From: Longimicrobium sp.
GTDB lineage: Bacteria; Gemmatimonadota; Gemmatimonadetes; Longimicrobiales; Longimicrobiaceae
Assembly: GCA_036377595.1 (NCBI GenBank)
Contig: DASUYB010000189.1
Coordinates: forward strand, 1 to 59,022
Direction of reading: 5' to 3'
Length of the DNA: 59,022 nt
Made by a program: the position numbers and the translations under genes. Shown here one piece after another: positions 24,569 to 34,900 of the stretch. The stretch's first letter is position 1. Each line of letters begins with the position of its first letter. A model generated the notes under the pieces. That model was not told the DNA's origin, searched no databases, and worked only from the letters and a program-made list of their open reading frames with translations.

Positions 24569-25500
24569 GCCTCCCTTCCCTTCCCGTGCGGCTGGACGCC
24601 GCGGAGCTGGCGATCGAGACCGAGGGCCTGGAAAAGCGCTACGCTCCGGACACCCAGGCCCTGGCCGGGCTGGACCTGCAGGTGCCCGCCGGGAGCGTGT
24701 ACGTGCTGGCCGGACCCAACGGCGCCGGAAAGAGCACCGCCATCAAGGTGCTGCTCGACCTGGTGCGGGCCGATCGCGGCACCGCCCACGTCTGCGGGCT
24801 GCGCACCACGGCTGTGCCGGCGCGGGTGCGCGCGCAGATCGGGTACGTTCCCGAGACGGCGGAGACGGCGTACGGGTGGCTGAGCGTCCGCGAGTTCCTG
24901 AAGCATCACGCCGCCTTCTACGAGGCGTGGGATGGGGCCTACGCCGACGCGCTCTGCCGCCGCCTAGGCGTGCCGCTGCACGAGCGGATGCGCGCCCTGT
25001 CGAAGGGCGCGCTGCGGCGGGTGATGCTGGTGACGGCGCTGGCCCACCGGCCCCCCGTGCTCCTGCTCGACGAGCCCACCGACGGGCTGGACCCGCTGGC
25101 GCGCGAGGACTTCTCGGCGCTGCTGGTGGAGCACATGACGTCGGCCCCCACGACGGTGCTCTGGTCCACGCACCACGTGCACGAGGCCGACCGCATGGCC
25201 GACCATGTGGGGGTGATCGTGGGCGGGCGGCTGGTGCTGCAGGCCCCACGCGACCTGGTGCAGACGCGGCTGCGCCGCTACCGCGCGCAGGTGCCCGCCG
25301 CCTGGAGGGGCGCGCCGGGGCTGAACGGCGACGTGCTGCTGCGCGAGGGCTCGGGCCGCGAGATCGCGTGGACGGTGTGGGGCGACGAGCGCGAGGTGGC
25401 CGGCCGCCTGCAGGCCGCCGGCGCGGTGCTGCGCGACGCCGCGCCACTCTCGCTGGAAGACGCCACGCTGGCGCTGCTGCGCGCCGGGAGGCCCGCGTGA
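24565..25500 (+). CDS. ABC transporter ATP-binding protein
   Basis: The product has 311 residues. It has Walker A GPNGAGKST, a signature region ALSKGALRRVMLVTAL that is degenerate (SKGALRR instead of LSGGQ), Walker B VLLLDEPTDGLDP, and the H-loop in VLWSTHHVHEA. The last 80 residues are an extension typical of export ATPases of the YtrB/CcmA type. With the permease at 25497 it forms an exporter; the regulator upstream suggests a stress-induced pump. The GntR stop and this ATG overlap by four bases. Confidence 0.92.
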   Translation: MSLPSLPVRLDAAELAIETEGLEKRYAPDTQALAGLDLQVPAGSVYVLAGPNGAGKSTAIKVLLDLVRADRGTAHVCGLRTTAVPARVRAQIGYVPETAETAYGWLSVREFLKHHAAFYEAWDGAYADALCRRLGVPLHERMRALSKGALRRVMLVTALAHRPPVLLLDEPTDGLDPLAREDFSALLVEHMTSAPTTVLWSTHHVHEADRMADHVGVIVGGRLVLQAPRDLVQTRLRRYRAQVPAAWRGAPGLNGDVLLREGSGREIAWTVWGDEREVAGRLQAAGAVLRDAAPLSLEDATLALLRAGRPA

Positions 25501-26990
25501 GCGCCGCCACGCTGCGCGAGCCGGCGCGGACCGACGTGGTCGCGAGCCACTACCTGCGGCTGCTGGCGCGGGAACGGGGCGTCTCCACCTTCTTCATCCC
25601 GCTCTCGCTGATGCTGCTGGGGAGCCTCAATGCGAGCGGGTTCGCGGGGCTCGGGCTGCCGCTGGCGCTGGCATTCTTCTTCCCGCTGTACCAGTGGCGG
25701 GGCGGCGGGCGCGACCCGCTGGACGCGGCCATGCCCGTGGATTCGGCGCGGCACCGCCGCATCCGGCTGGCATCCGCCGCCGCCTGGGCCACGCTGGGGC
25801 TGGCGGTGTGCGTCGGCGTGTACACCGCGCTGTTCGCGATGGGAACGCACGGGCTGGACGGCTACCCCGCATGGTACCCGGTCCTGCTCCTGGGGTGGGG
25901 ACTGGCGGCCTACCTGTTCGGCGCGGCCACGTGGCTGCGGGCCGATCGGCCGGGGCGGGCGATGACGCTCGCTTACTTCGGGATTTCCGCGCTGCTGGAA
26001 TTCCTCCCCCCGCGCTGGACGCACATGCCCCTGGCGCTGGCGAAGCCCGCGGAGATCCGTGCGGTGCCCGCCGCCGGCTGGGCCGCCGCGTGCCTGCTGA
26101 CGCTTTCGCTGGCCTGCGCCGTATCGTGGGCGGCGGCATCCTCCCGGCCCGGGCTCCCGCGACTGCGCGCCGCACGTCCAGCCGGCCCCCGCGCGAGCGA
26201 GACCGTGGATGCGCGCACGCCGGCGGCGCCGGCCGCGTACGTCCCCGGCCTGCGCCGCCCCGCCGGCTTCTTCCGGATTTTGCGGTGCGAGCTTGAGATC
26301 GTGGGGCACGGCGCGCGGTGGGCGCTGCTCATCGCGATGCTGACGGCGCTGCAGTCGCTGCGGCTGCGGGTGGACGTCTCCGTGTCCACGGTCGTCCGCA
26401 TTCCGCTGGAGGGCCGCGCAAAGATCCTGATGGTGTTCAGCACGGTGGCGTTCTTCTGGCCGATCCTGGTGTGGATGGACGACCGCGGCGCCGGGCGCGA
26501 GCTGGCCGAGGCGGCACCGGCGGGGATCACCCAGCGGCGGCTGCTGCGGCTGCTGGCTGGCGGGGTGTGGCTGGAGCTGATGGCGCTGGTGGTGGAGGCG
26601 GGCGTGGCCTTGGGCGCGTGGCGGGCGGGAGTGATCGCGTCGCCGCTGGGCCTGCCCGCGACCATCGGGACCGGGTTTCCCGCGGGGGTGCTGATGATGT
26701 ACCTGCTGGGTTCCATTCCCCTGCTCCGCTCGCAGGACCACCCGGTGCGCCGCACGGTGACGTGGTACGTGCTGTTCTCCCTGCTGATCGTCCCACCGGT
26801 CTTCATGACCTGGCGGTGGACGTTCTCGCCCGGGGCGGCGCTGTCGGTCATCATGCTGGACCCACCGCGGTACTGGGCTGGCGCCGTGCTGGTGTGGCTG
26901 CCGGTGCTGGCGACCGGAATCGTCGCGATGGTGGCCACCGGCGTGGCGCGCGACCGCCGCGAAGGCACCCGTCCCCGGCCGGCGGGCTGA
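25497..26990 (+). CDS. ABC transporter permease
   Basis: The product has 497 residues. It carries about twelve hydrophobic spans in two groups of six (residues 25-210 and 290-485), separated by a hydrophilic Pro/Ala-rich segment (215-250). This two-fold layout suggests a fusion of two ABC-2-like permease units. The GTG start overlaps the ATPase stop (GTGA). The cargo is unknown. A strong hairpin at 27071-27103 lies beyond its stop. Confidence 0.85.
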   Translation: MSAATLREPARTDVVASHYLRLLARERGVSTFFIPLSLMLLGSLNASGFAGLGLPLALAFFFPLYQWRGGGRDPLDAAMPVDSARHRRIRLASAAAWATLGLAVCVGVYTALFAMGTHGLDGYPAWYPVLLLGWGLAAYLFGAATWLRADRPGRAMTLAYFGISALLEFLPPRWTHMPLALAKPAEIRAVPAAGWAAACLLTLSLACAVSWAAASSRPGLPRLRAARPAGPRASETVDARTPAAPAAYVPGLRRPAGFFRILRCELEIVGHGARWALLIAMLTALQSLRLRVDVSVSTVVRIPLEGRAKILMVFSTVAFFWPILVWMDDRGAGRELAEAAPAGITQRRLLRLLAGGVWLELMALVVEAGVALGAWRAGVIASPLGLPATIGTGFPAGVLMMYLLGSIPLLRSQDHPVRRTVTWYVLFSLLIVPPVFMTWRWTFSPGAALSVIMLDPPRYWAGAVLVWLPVLATGIVAMVATGVARDRREGTRPRPAG

Positions 26991-27010
26991 CCGGATCACT
27001 GGAAGGAGGG

Positions 27011-27062
27011 CTCACGCGGAGGCGCGGAGAACGGCGGCTTTTCCTCCGCGTCCCCGCGTGAG
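27011..27062. repeat. Imperfect inverted repeat between convergent operons
   Basis: Arms at 27011-27031 (ctcacgcggaggcgcgg) and 27041-27062 (ending ccccgcgtgag) belong to the palindrome family. It begins 20 bases after the permease stop. Confidence 0.7.
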
Positions 27063-27070
27063 ACACAAGC

Positions 27071-27103
27071 GCGCCGGCAGCCTCGAGATCAGGCTGCCGG
27101 CGC
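27071..27103. terminator. Strong hairpin between convergent permease and aconitase genes
   Basis: Thirteen-base perfect arms (gcgccggcagcct and aggctgccggcgc) with a 7-base loop. The position between two converging transcription units fits a bidirectional terminator. No T-run follows. Confidence 0.65.
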
Positions 27104-27112
27104 GGTCGTCAT

Positions 27113-27168
27113 CGCACTCTCGCACTCTCGCACTCTCGCACTCTCGCACTCTCGCACTCTCGCACTTC
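27113..27168. repeat. Tandem octamer array, (cgcactct)7
   Basis: Six perfect copies and a seventh ending in ttc are packed head to tail, ending two bases before the aconitase stop codon. A degenerate array of the same unit in reverse (gcgaaagtgcgagag) is at 44539-44573. Such an array is prone to slippage. Confidence 0.9.
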
Positions 27169-27170
27169 GT

Positions 27171-30089
<2,919 letters not shown>

Positions 30090-30283
30090 CACGATCTCCA
30101 ATTGTCCCCGGAGCTTCCGCGATACGCCCGGTGCCGCCGGCCCAATCCGGGGATGCGCGCGGTCGGCGGCGGCGTTGCGGGGGCGAATGTACGCCCTCGC
30201 CCCCGCGCGGGAAAGGCACCGTCCGTCGCCCTCCCGGCGGGGAGATAACCCCGGCTGCAAGAGGGGTTCCGGCGCGCGGCCAC

Positions 30284-31006
30284 CTACCAGGGGCGGGCGA
30301 GGGCGAGGAGGAACTCGGGGAAGCGGAGAAGGCGCTCGTACGCGTCCGGCTTCAGCTGCCGGAACGCCTCCGACGGCCGCGGCTCCACGATGCGCTCGAT
30401 GCCGAAGCCGGCGTCCGCGAGCGCGCCGGCGATGGCGGTGAGGGGACGGCGGTAGAAGCGCACCAGGCCCACGCGCGCCCAGTGATCCTCCTCCTGGACC
30501 ACGTCGAAGTAATCCTCACCGTGCGCCAGGCGGTTGGCGTCGGCGGCGGGGTGGTGGGTGGAGAAGAGGAGCCAGCCACCGGGCGCCAGCACCCGCCGGA
30601 ACTCCGCCAGCGCCGGCCCCCAGTCGCGCAGGTAGTGGAGCACGAGCGCGCTCACGATCCCCTCGAACGCGCCGTCCGCGGCGAAGTCCAGCGGCCGGCG
30701 CAGGTCGGCCGCGCGCACCTCCGCCCGCCCGCGCATCTCCGCCGGCAGCGCGGCGATGCGGCGGCGGGCGTGCTCCACCATCGGCGCGCTGCCGTCCACC
30801 GCGGTCACGCGCGCGCCGCGGCGGAGGAGCTGCTCCGTGTACCATCCCCCGCCGCATCCCGCCTCCAGGATGCGCTTCCCGCCGATCGGCGGCAGCAGCG
30901 CGAGCACCGCCGGGCGCTCATACAGCGCGTTGTACGGCGACTCGTCGATCGACTCCGCGTACGCGTCGGCGATCTCGTCGTAGCTGAATTCCTGGTCCTG
31001 GCGCAT
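30284..31006 (-). CDS. Class I SAM-dependent methyltransferase, duplicate copy A
   Basis: The product has 240 residues. The SAM-binding motif is [16 protein letters not shown], then [15 protein letters not shown], with the motif IV region [14 protein letters not shown] and [15 protein letters not shown]. It is clearly paralogous along its whole length to the gene at 31037: [16 protein letters not shown] and LLRFPEF have close counterparts. The two lie 30 bases apart and look like a tandem duplication. The substrate is unknown; the small-molecule (UbiE-like) class is the closest general group. Confidence 0.85.
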   Translation of the reverse strand: MRQDQEFSYDEIADAYAESIDESPYNALYERPAVLALLPPIGGKRILEAGCGGGWYTEQLLRRGARVTAVDGSAPMVEHARRRIAALPAEMRGRAEVRAADLRRPLDFAADGAFEGIVSALVLHYLRDWGPALAEFRRVLAPGGWLLFSTHHPAADANRLAHGEDYFDVVQEEDHWARVGLVRFYRRPLTAIAGALADAGFGIERIVEPRPSEAFRQLKPDAYERLLRFPEFLLALARPW

Positions 31007-31036
31007 CGGGGATGATCTCCGGAGATCGATACGGCA

Positions 31037-31762
31037 TCACCAGGGACGGGCGATGACGAAGATGAACTCGGGGAAGCGGAGGAGGCGCTCGTACGAGTCG
31101 GGCTTCAGCTCCCGGAACGCCTCCGTCGGCCGCGGCTCCACGATGCGCGCGATGCCGAGCCCCGCGCCCGCCAGCGCGTCGGAGATGTTGGTGAGCGAAC
31201 GGCGGTAGAAGCGCACCGTGGCGATCCCGGCGAGGTCGCCCTCCTCCTCGGCGACCTCGAAGTAGTCCGCGCCGGCGGGGAGGCGGCTGGCGTCGGCCGC
31301 GGGGTGGCCGGTGGAGAAGAGGAGCCATCCGCCGGGCTTCAGCACGCGGCGGAACTCGGCCATCGTCGGCCCCCAGTCGCGCAGGTAGTGGAGGACGAGC
31401 GCGCTCACGATCCCGTCGAAGCTCGCGTCCGCGGCGAAGTCGAGCGGCCGGCGCAGGTCGGCCACGCGCAGCTCCGCGCGGGCCTGCGCCTCCGCCCCCA
31501 GCGCGGCGACGCGGCGGCGCGCGTGCTCCATCAGCGGCGCGCTCCGGTCCACGGCGGTCACGTGCGCGCCGCGGCGGAGGAGCTGCTCCGTGTACCATCC
31601 CGCGCCGCACCCCGCCTCCAGGATGCGCTTCCCCTCCATCGGCGGCAGGACGGAGAGCATCGCCGGGCGCTCGTACAGCTTGTTGTACGGCGCCTCGTCG
31701 ATCGTCTCCGCGAACGCGTCGGCGAAGTCGTCGTAGCTGAATTCTTCGTCTGTCTTGTTCAT
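31037..31762 (-). CDS. Class I SAM-dependent methyltransferase, duplicate copy B
   Basis: The product has 241 residues, with motif [32 protein letters not shown] and [15 protein letters not shown]. It is the paralogue of the gene at 30284 and is upstream in the same direction. It starts with the same N-terminal pattern (EEFSYDDFADAFAETIDEAPYN). A precursor-peptide gene lies upstream at 31899 on the same strand, with a hairpin in the 136-base gap. Peptide modification is possible but not shown; small-molecule methylation is the default. Confidence 0.85.
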   Translation of the reverse strand: MNKTDEEFSYDDFADAFAETIDEAPYNKLYERPAMLSVLPPMEGKRILEAGCGAGWYTEQLLRRGAHVTAVDRSAPLMEHARRRVAALGAEAQARAELRVADLRRPLDFAADASFDGIVSALVLHYLRDWGPTMAEFRRVLKPGGWLLFSTGHPAADASRLPAGADYFEVAEEEGDLAGIATVRFYRRSLTNISDALAGAGLGIARIVEPRPTEAFRELKPDSYERLLRFPEFIFVIARPW

Positions 31763-31822
31763 GGGGGAGATGAACGGCGGCGCGTGCGGCGGAGTTTCAG
31801 GCCGACAGGAGGAACTGAATGG

Positions 31823-31882
31823 CTCACACGGAGGAAACGGAGGACAGCTGATCCTCCGTTTCCTCCGTTCCCTCCGTGTGAG
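31823..31882. repeat. Inverted repeat upstream of the methyltransferase pair
   Basis: Arms at 31823-31844 (ctcacacggaggaaacgg...) and 31852-31882 (tcctccgtttcctcc...gtgtgag) can pair; the second arm carries an extra 9-base unit. It belongs to the family at 180-252 and could end transcription of the peptide gene at 31899. Confidence 0.75.
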
Positions 31883-31898
31883 ACTCTTCCGACGTGCG

Positions 31899-32033
31899 TC
31901 AGGCGCAGCAGAGCTTGTTACCGCAGTTCGTGTTGATGCAGGTGAGCACGTTGTCGGGCGTGGGCGGGATGGGAGCCGTGGAGAACGACTCTACGACGAG
32001 GTTCGCCACGTCCAGCTTCATGGTGTCGCGCAT
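31899..32033 (-). CDS. Cys-rich RiPP-type precursor peptide (44 residues)
   Basis: On the minus strand, ATG 32033 (GGAG six bases upstream) opens 44 residues to TGA at 31901-31899. The sequence begins MRDTMKLDVANLVVESFSTA and ends LTCINTNCGNKLCCA. The leader KLDVANLVVESF matches the peptides at 35981 (RLDLQDLHVDSF) and 47526 (KLDLEALTVESF). The core has four cysteines with Thr/Asn residues between, suitable for thioether or disulfide formation. Alternative in-frame ATGs are at 32045 and 32021. No modifying lanthionine or azole enzyme is in the window. Short and easily missed, but supported by the shared leader and Shine-Dalgarno site. Confidence 0.75.
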   Translation of the reverse strand: MRDTMKLDVANLVVESFSTAPIPPTPDNVLTCINTNCGNKLCCA

Positions 32034-32340
32034 TGGATGCTCCATCGTGAGCGTGGATCCGCCAGCCCCCATGGCCGGCGTGATGGGATGGTGGCCGATG
32101 ACGTTCGCGTATCTGGAACGTTACGGCGCATTGCAAATGTAATTGCCCGACTCACGTCACCGCCAGACTGGAAAATTGTTCTATCGATCTATCGAATTGC
32201 GTGGCTAAAGGATTGTAGAACAAGAGGCACTCCCGCTACGCGCAATCCTGGGATCCAGCCTTCGACCTTGTCCGGCGGAGGTATGCGCGCTACGCTTTCA
32301 GGCCCGCTCCCGCACGTTCCCCACTTTCGCACCCGCACCC
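32034..32340. other. Gene-free, partly AT-rich stretch between divergent genes
   Basis: This stretch separates the peptide gene (minus) from a methyltransferase (plus). It is AT-richer around 32110-32230 (tgcaaatgtaattg, gaaaattgttctatcgatctatc), as promoters often are. No -35/-10 pair is good enough to call. The direct repeat atcgatctatcga is present near 32185. Confidence 0.5.
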
Positions 32341-33030
32341 TTGGCGTCCACCGCGTCCGACTACTTCGGCTCGATGATCGAGGCGTACGACTCGCTCGTC
32401 CGCCGCGCCGTGCCGCGCTACGCGGAGATGACGGAGCGCCTGGTCGAGTATCTCCCCGAAGATGCGGCGCGCGTGCTGGAGCTGGGCTGCGGCACCGGCA
32501 ACCTCTCGCTGCGCCTGGCCGCACGCTACCCGTCGGCCGCGATCACCTTCGTCGACGCCTCGGCGGAGATGGTGGAGTTCACCCGCGCCCGCATCGCCGA
32601 GGCGCACCCGGAGGCGGCGGCGCACGGGCGATTCGTCGTCTCACGCTTCGAGGAGCTGGAGATTCAGCCGGAGGCATACGACCTCGTCACCTCCGCCATC
32701 TCCCTGCACCACGTGGCCGACAAGGCCGCGCTTTTCCGCGCCGTCCGGCGGATGACGGCGCCGGGCGGCACCTTCCGCTTCGCCGACCAGATGTGGGGCG
32801 CCACGGAGGCCAACGCCGCGCTCAACTGGCGGCGGTGGCTGGACTTCTGCCGCCAGCCGGGGAACTGCACGGAGGAGGAGATCGAGAGCCTGGTCGCCCA
32901 CGCCGACGCGCACGACCACTACGAGCCCGTGGCCGACCACCTGCGGATGCTGGAGGATGCCGGGTTCGAGCGCGTGGACTGCGTGTGGCGCAACTGGATG
33001 TGGGGGATCGTGACCGCCGAGGCGGTGTAA
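32341..33030 (+). CDS. Class I SAM-dependent methyltransferase
   Basis: The product has 229 residues. Motif I is VLELGCGTGNLSLRL, followed by ITFVDASAEMVEF, YDLVTSAISLHHVADK and TAPGGTFRFADQMWG. The type resembles tellurite-resistance or CmoA-like small methyltransferases, but the substrate is unknown. The start is a TTG at 32341 with no clear ribosome-binding site; ATG 32374 (MIEAYDSL) is an alternative that would drop 11 residues. It is not a close paralogue of the pair at 30284/31037. Confidence 0.8.
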   Translation: MASTASDYFGSMIEAYDSLVRRAVPRYAEMTERLVEYLPEDAARVLELGCGTGNLSLRLAARYPSAAITFVDASAEMVEFTRARIAEAHPEAAAHGRFVVSRFEELEIQPEAYDLVTSAISLHHVADKAALFRAVRRMTAPGGTFRFADQMWGATEANAALNWRRWLDFCRQPGNCTEEEIESLVAHADAHDHYEPVADHLRMLEDAGFERVDCVWRNWMWGIVTAEAV

Positions 33031-33069
33031 GCGCTTGAAGATCCTCCGGATCGCGAGACGTGTTCGAAG

Positions 33070-33474
33070 ATGCTCGACCCGGATTCAGCCCTGACCGAGA
33101 CGGATGCCCCGATGAGCCGTGAAGTGCTGGTGGTGGGAGACAAGGTCCTGATCAAGCCCGAGGAGGATGCCACCAAGACGCCGTCCGGGCTGTTCCTGCC
33201 GCCCGGCGTGCAGGAGAAGGAGGCGGCGATGGGCGGCCACGTGGTGAACGTGGGTCCCGGCTACCCCACCGTCGAGCCGCTGACGGACGGCGAGCCGTGG
33301 TCGGGCGGCACCCGCACGGGGATGCGCTACGTGCCGCTGCAGGCGCAGCCCGGCGACTTCGCCATCTTCCTGCGCAGCAACGCCGTGGAGGTGGAGATCG
33401 ACGCCAGCAAGTACCTGATCGTCTCCCACGCCGCCATCCTCCTCCTCATCCGCGACAAGCTCCAGCTGCCGTAA
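33070..33474 (+). CDS. GroES-like co-chaperonin fold protein
   Basis: The product has 134 residues. After a 15-residue lead the sequence follows the chaperonin-10 pattern: VLVVGDKVLIKPEED, KTPSGLFLPP, GHVVNVGPGYP, then GDFAIFLRSNAVEVEID and SKYLIVSHAAILLLI. An insert (PTVEPLTDGEPWSGGTRTG) replaces the usual roof loop, and the mobile-loop region differs from GroES. No groEL gene adjoins. It may be a divergent co-chaperonin or a cpn10-fold protein with another job. Confidence 0.75.
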   Translation: MLDPDSALTETDAPMSREVLVVGDKVLIKPEEDATKTPSGLFLPPGVQEKEAAMGGHVVNVGPGYPTVEPLTDGEPWSGGTRTGMRYVPLQAQPGDFAIFLRSNAVEVEIDASKYLIVSHAAILLLIRDKLQLP

Positions 33475-33559
33475 GCGGATCGATGGGAGATGAAGAGCGG
33501 GCGCAGAGGCGATGGCCTCCGTGCCCTTGCATATTTCAATCGCAGCCTCAGTATTTTAC

Positions 33560-33574
33560 TTGACTAACTTGACT
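33560..33574 (+). promoter_or_regulatory. Direct repeat TTGACT-aac-TTGACT before the toxin-antitoxin pair
   Basis: Two TTGACT hexamers nine bases apart end ten bases before the antitoxin ATG at 33585. The spacing, roughly one helical turn, and the position fit an autoregulatory operator. There is no obvious ribosome-binding site besides gag. Confidence 0.35.
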
Positions 33575-33584
33575 CAACGAGCAT

Positions 33585-33812
33585 ATGGACCTGACCGAGC
33601 GCATTACGATCGAACCCGGAAAGCGAAGCGGGAAGCCGTGTATCCGCGGGTTGCGGATTACGGTTCAGGACGTATTGGAGTACCTTGCTTCGGGTATGAG
33701 TGAAGACGAGATCCTCAACGACTTTCCGTACCTCGAGCACGAAGACATCCTGGCTTGTCTCGCCTTCGCTGCGCAGCGTGAACGGCGGCTGATGGCGGGT
33801 CCGGGCCTGTGA
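33585..33812 (+). CDS. DUF433-family antitoxin
   Basis: The product has 75 residues. The family pattern is clear: ITIEPGKRSGKPCIRGLRITVQDVLEYLASGMSEDEILNDFPYLE, a helix-turn-helix fold found beside PIN-like DUF5615 proteins. It is expected to bind the toxin and its own promoter. The next gene starts in its stop codon (GTGA). Base composition is AT-richer than the surroundings, as in mobile toxin-antitoxin loci. Confidence 0.9.
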   Translation: MDLTERITIEPGKRSGKPCIRGLRITVQDVLEYLASGMSEDEILNDFPYLEHEDILACLAFAAQRERRLMAGPGL

Positions 33813-34141
33813 AGTTGCTTTTTGACGAGAACTTGTCACCACGTCTCGCCACCCTTCTGGCAGACATTTATCCCGAATCCGCACACGTTCACCACCTTGG
33901 GTTAGGCAAAGCCCAAGACGTTGACATCTGGGCACTTGCCGCCGCTCAGGGGTTCACGATTGTGTCGAAGGATTGGGACTATCACCAGTTGAGCGCGAGG
34001 TTTGGGCATCCGCCTAAAGTGGTTTTGTTGCAGATTGGCAACTGCTCCGTACAAGATTCGGCTCGCCTGCTGCGAGAACGCTACATCCTCGTCCAGCATT
34101 TTCACGAGAACGAGGACGCTGCACTCTTAACGCTAGGCTGA
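33809..34141 (+). CDS. DUF5615-family PIN-like protein, toxin of a type II pair
   Basis: The product has 110 residues. The start MKLLFDENLSPRLATLLAD and the downstream TIVSKDWDYHQLSARFG match DUF5615 PIN-like proteins (Mut7-C relatives), with acidic residues Asp6-Glu7 and the Asp in SKDWDY as candidate metal ligands. These proteins are predicted ribonucleases paired with DUF433. The GTG start overlaps the antitoxin stop by four bases. A perfect 34-base palindrome follows 30 bases after the stop. Confidence 0.88.
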   Translation: MKLLFDENLSPRLATLLADIYPESAHVHHLGLGKAQDVDIWALAAAQGFTIVSKDWDYHQLSARFGHPPKVVLLQIGNCSVQDSARLLRERYILVQHFHENEDAALLTLG

Positions 34142-34171
34142 ACGAAACCACTCAGGAGTGAACCACGACAG

Positions 34172-34205
34172 AACGGGCGCGGAGGCCATGGCCTCCGCGC
34201 CCGTT
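34172..34205. terminator. Perfect 34-base palindrome between convergent genes
   Basis: The 17-base half AACGGGCGCGGAGGCCA is followed immediately by its exact complement. It sits between the stops of the toxin gene (34141) and the lipoprotein gene (34234). ttccatttcat follows on the plus strand. A degenerate relative (gcgggcgcagaggcgatggcctccg) occurs at about 33496-33524 after the GroES-like gene. Confidence 0.75.
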
Positions 34206-34233
34206 CCATTTCATCTGTCCGGTTGATCCCAGC

Positions 34234-34668
34234 CTACTCCCCCAGCCCCAGGAACTCGCGCACGCGGCCGAGGATGCCGGCCTGCGTCTGCGGCTCGCTG
34301 CAGCGGAAGGCCAGCATCTGTCCCTTGCGGTTGGCGGGGATGCCGAGCACGGCCCCGGCGATGCGCGTGCCGGTGCTGGGGTCGCGCGTGGTCTGCAGTT
34401 GGATGGCGTTCGCGCCGATCTTGCCCGCGCGACGCTTGGCGGCGTTCACCATCTGCGACTCGTTGGTCATGTCCGCGTCGCCCGAGGTGTTGATCAGGGC
34501 GTAGCGCTCGCAGTTCGCCGGGATGCTGTCGGTGGCCAGGAACACGCGCACCGAATCTTCCGCCACGGGCGCCAGGGTCTGGCGCGGCCCCAGGTAGGTG
34601 GCGCTGGCCTGCACGCAGGCCGCCATGGCGAGCGGCGCCAACAGCGCGGCGATCGTACGGATCCGCAT
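34234..34668 (-). CDS. Hypothetical lipoprotein
   Basis: The product has 144 residues from ATG 34668 (GGAG seven bases upstream; the frame is open to 34737). The N-terminus MRIRTIAALLAPLAMAACVQ is a lipoprotein signal with a lipobox-like MAAC. The middle (DSIPANCERYALINTSGDADMTN, MVNAAKRRAGKIGANAIQLQ) resembles DUF4156/YbjQ-like small envelope lipoproteins in which a conserved Cys precedes a helix and a GANA segment. Function unknown. Confidence 0.75.
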   Translation of the reverse strand: MRIRTIAALLAPLAMAACVQASATYLGPRQTLAPVAEDSVRVFLATDSIPANCERYALINTSGDADMTNESQMVNAAKRRAGKIGANAIQLQTTRDPSTGTRIAGAVLGIPANRKGQMLAFRCSEPQTQAGILGRVREFLGLGE

Positions 34669-34900
34669 TTTGGTTCTCCGGGTGTGGAAACGAGGTTGGG
34701 TGGGGATCACCGGCCGAATCATCTCCGGCCTCTTCACTTCCGGGACGGGGCAACATGCGTTCCGATCAGGCGCGCCCGGAGATCAGATATCCAAGTGATT
34801 GCGCCGCAATTCCTTGGCAGCTCAGATCGTCTTCGATGCGAATCGTGGCTCGTCCCCGGCGGAGGAAATCCGGTGTCCTTTGCCGCAGACACCGTCCACG

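Noticed and set aside
24173-26990. Lantibiotic immunity operon for the precursor peptides
   Set aside because: A YtrA-type regulator with an exporter could fit, but it is 5-23 kb from the peptide genes and nothing in the sequence links them.
27113-27168. CRISPR-like array
   Set aside because: The units are eight bases, contiguous and without spacers, and there are no cas genes; it is a simple tandem repeat.
31918-32136. 72-residue minus-strand frame over the small peptide gene
   Set aside because: It has no ribosome-binding site and is Arg/His-rich; the overlapping frame at 31899-32033 has the conserved leader.
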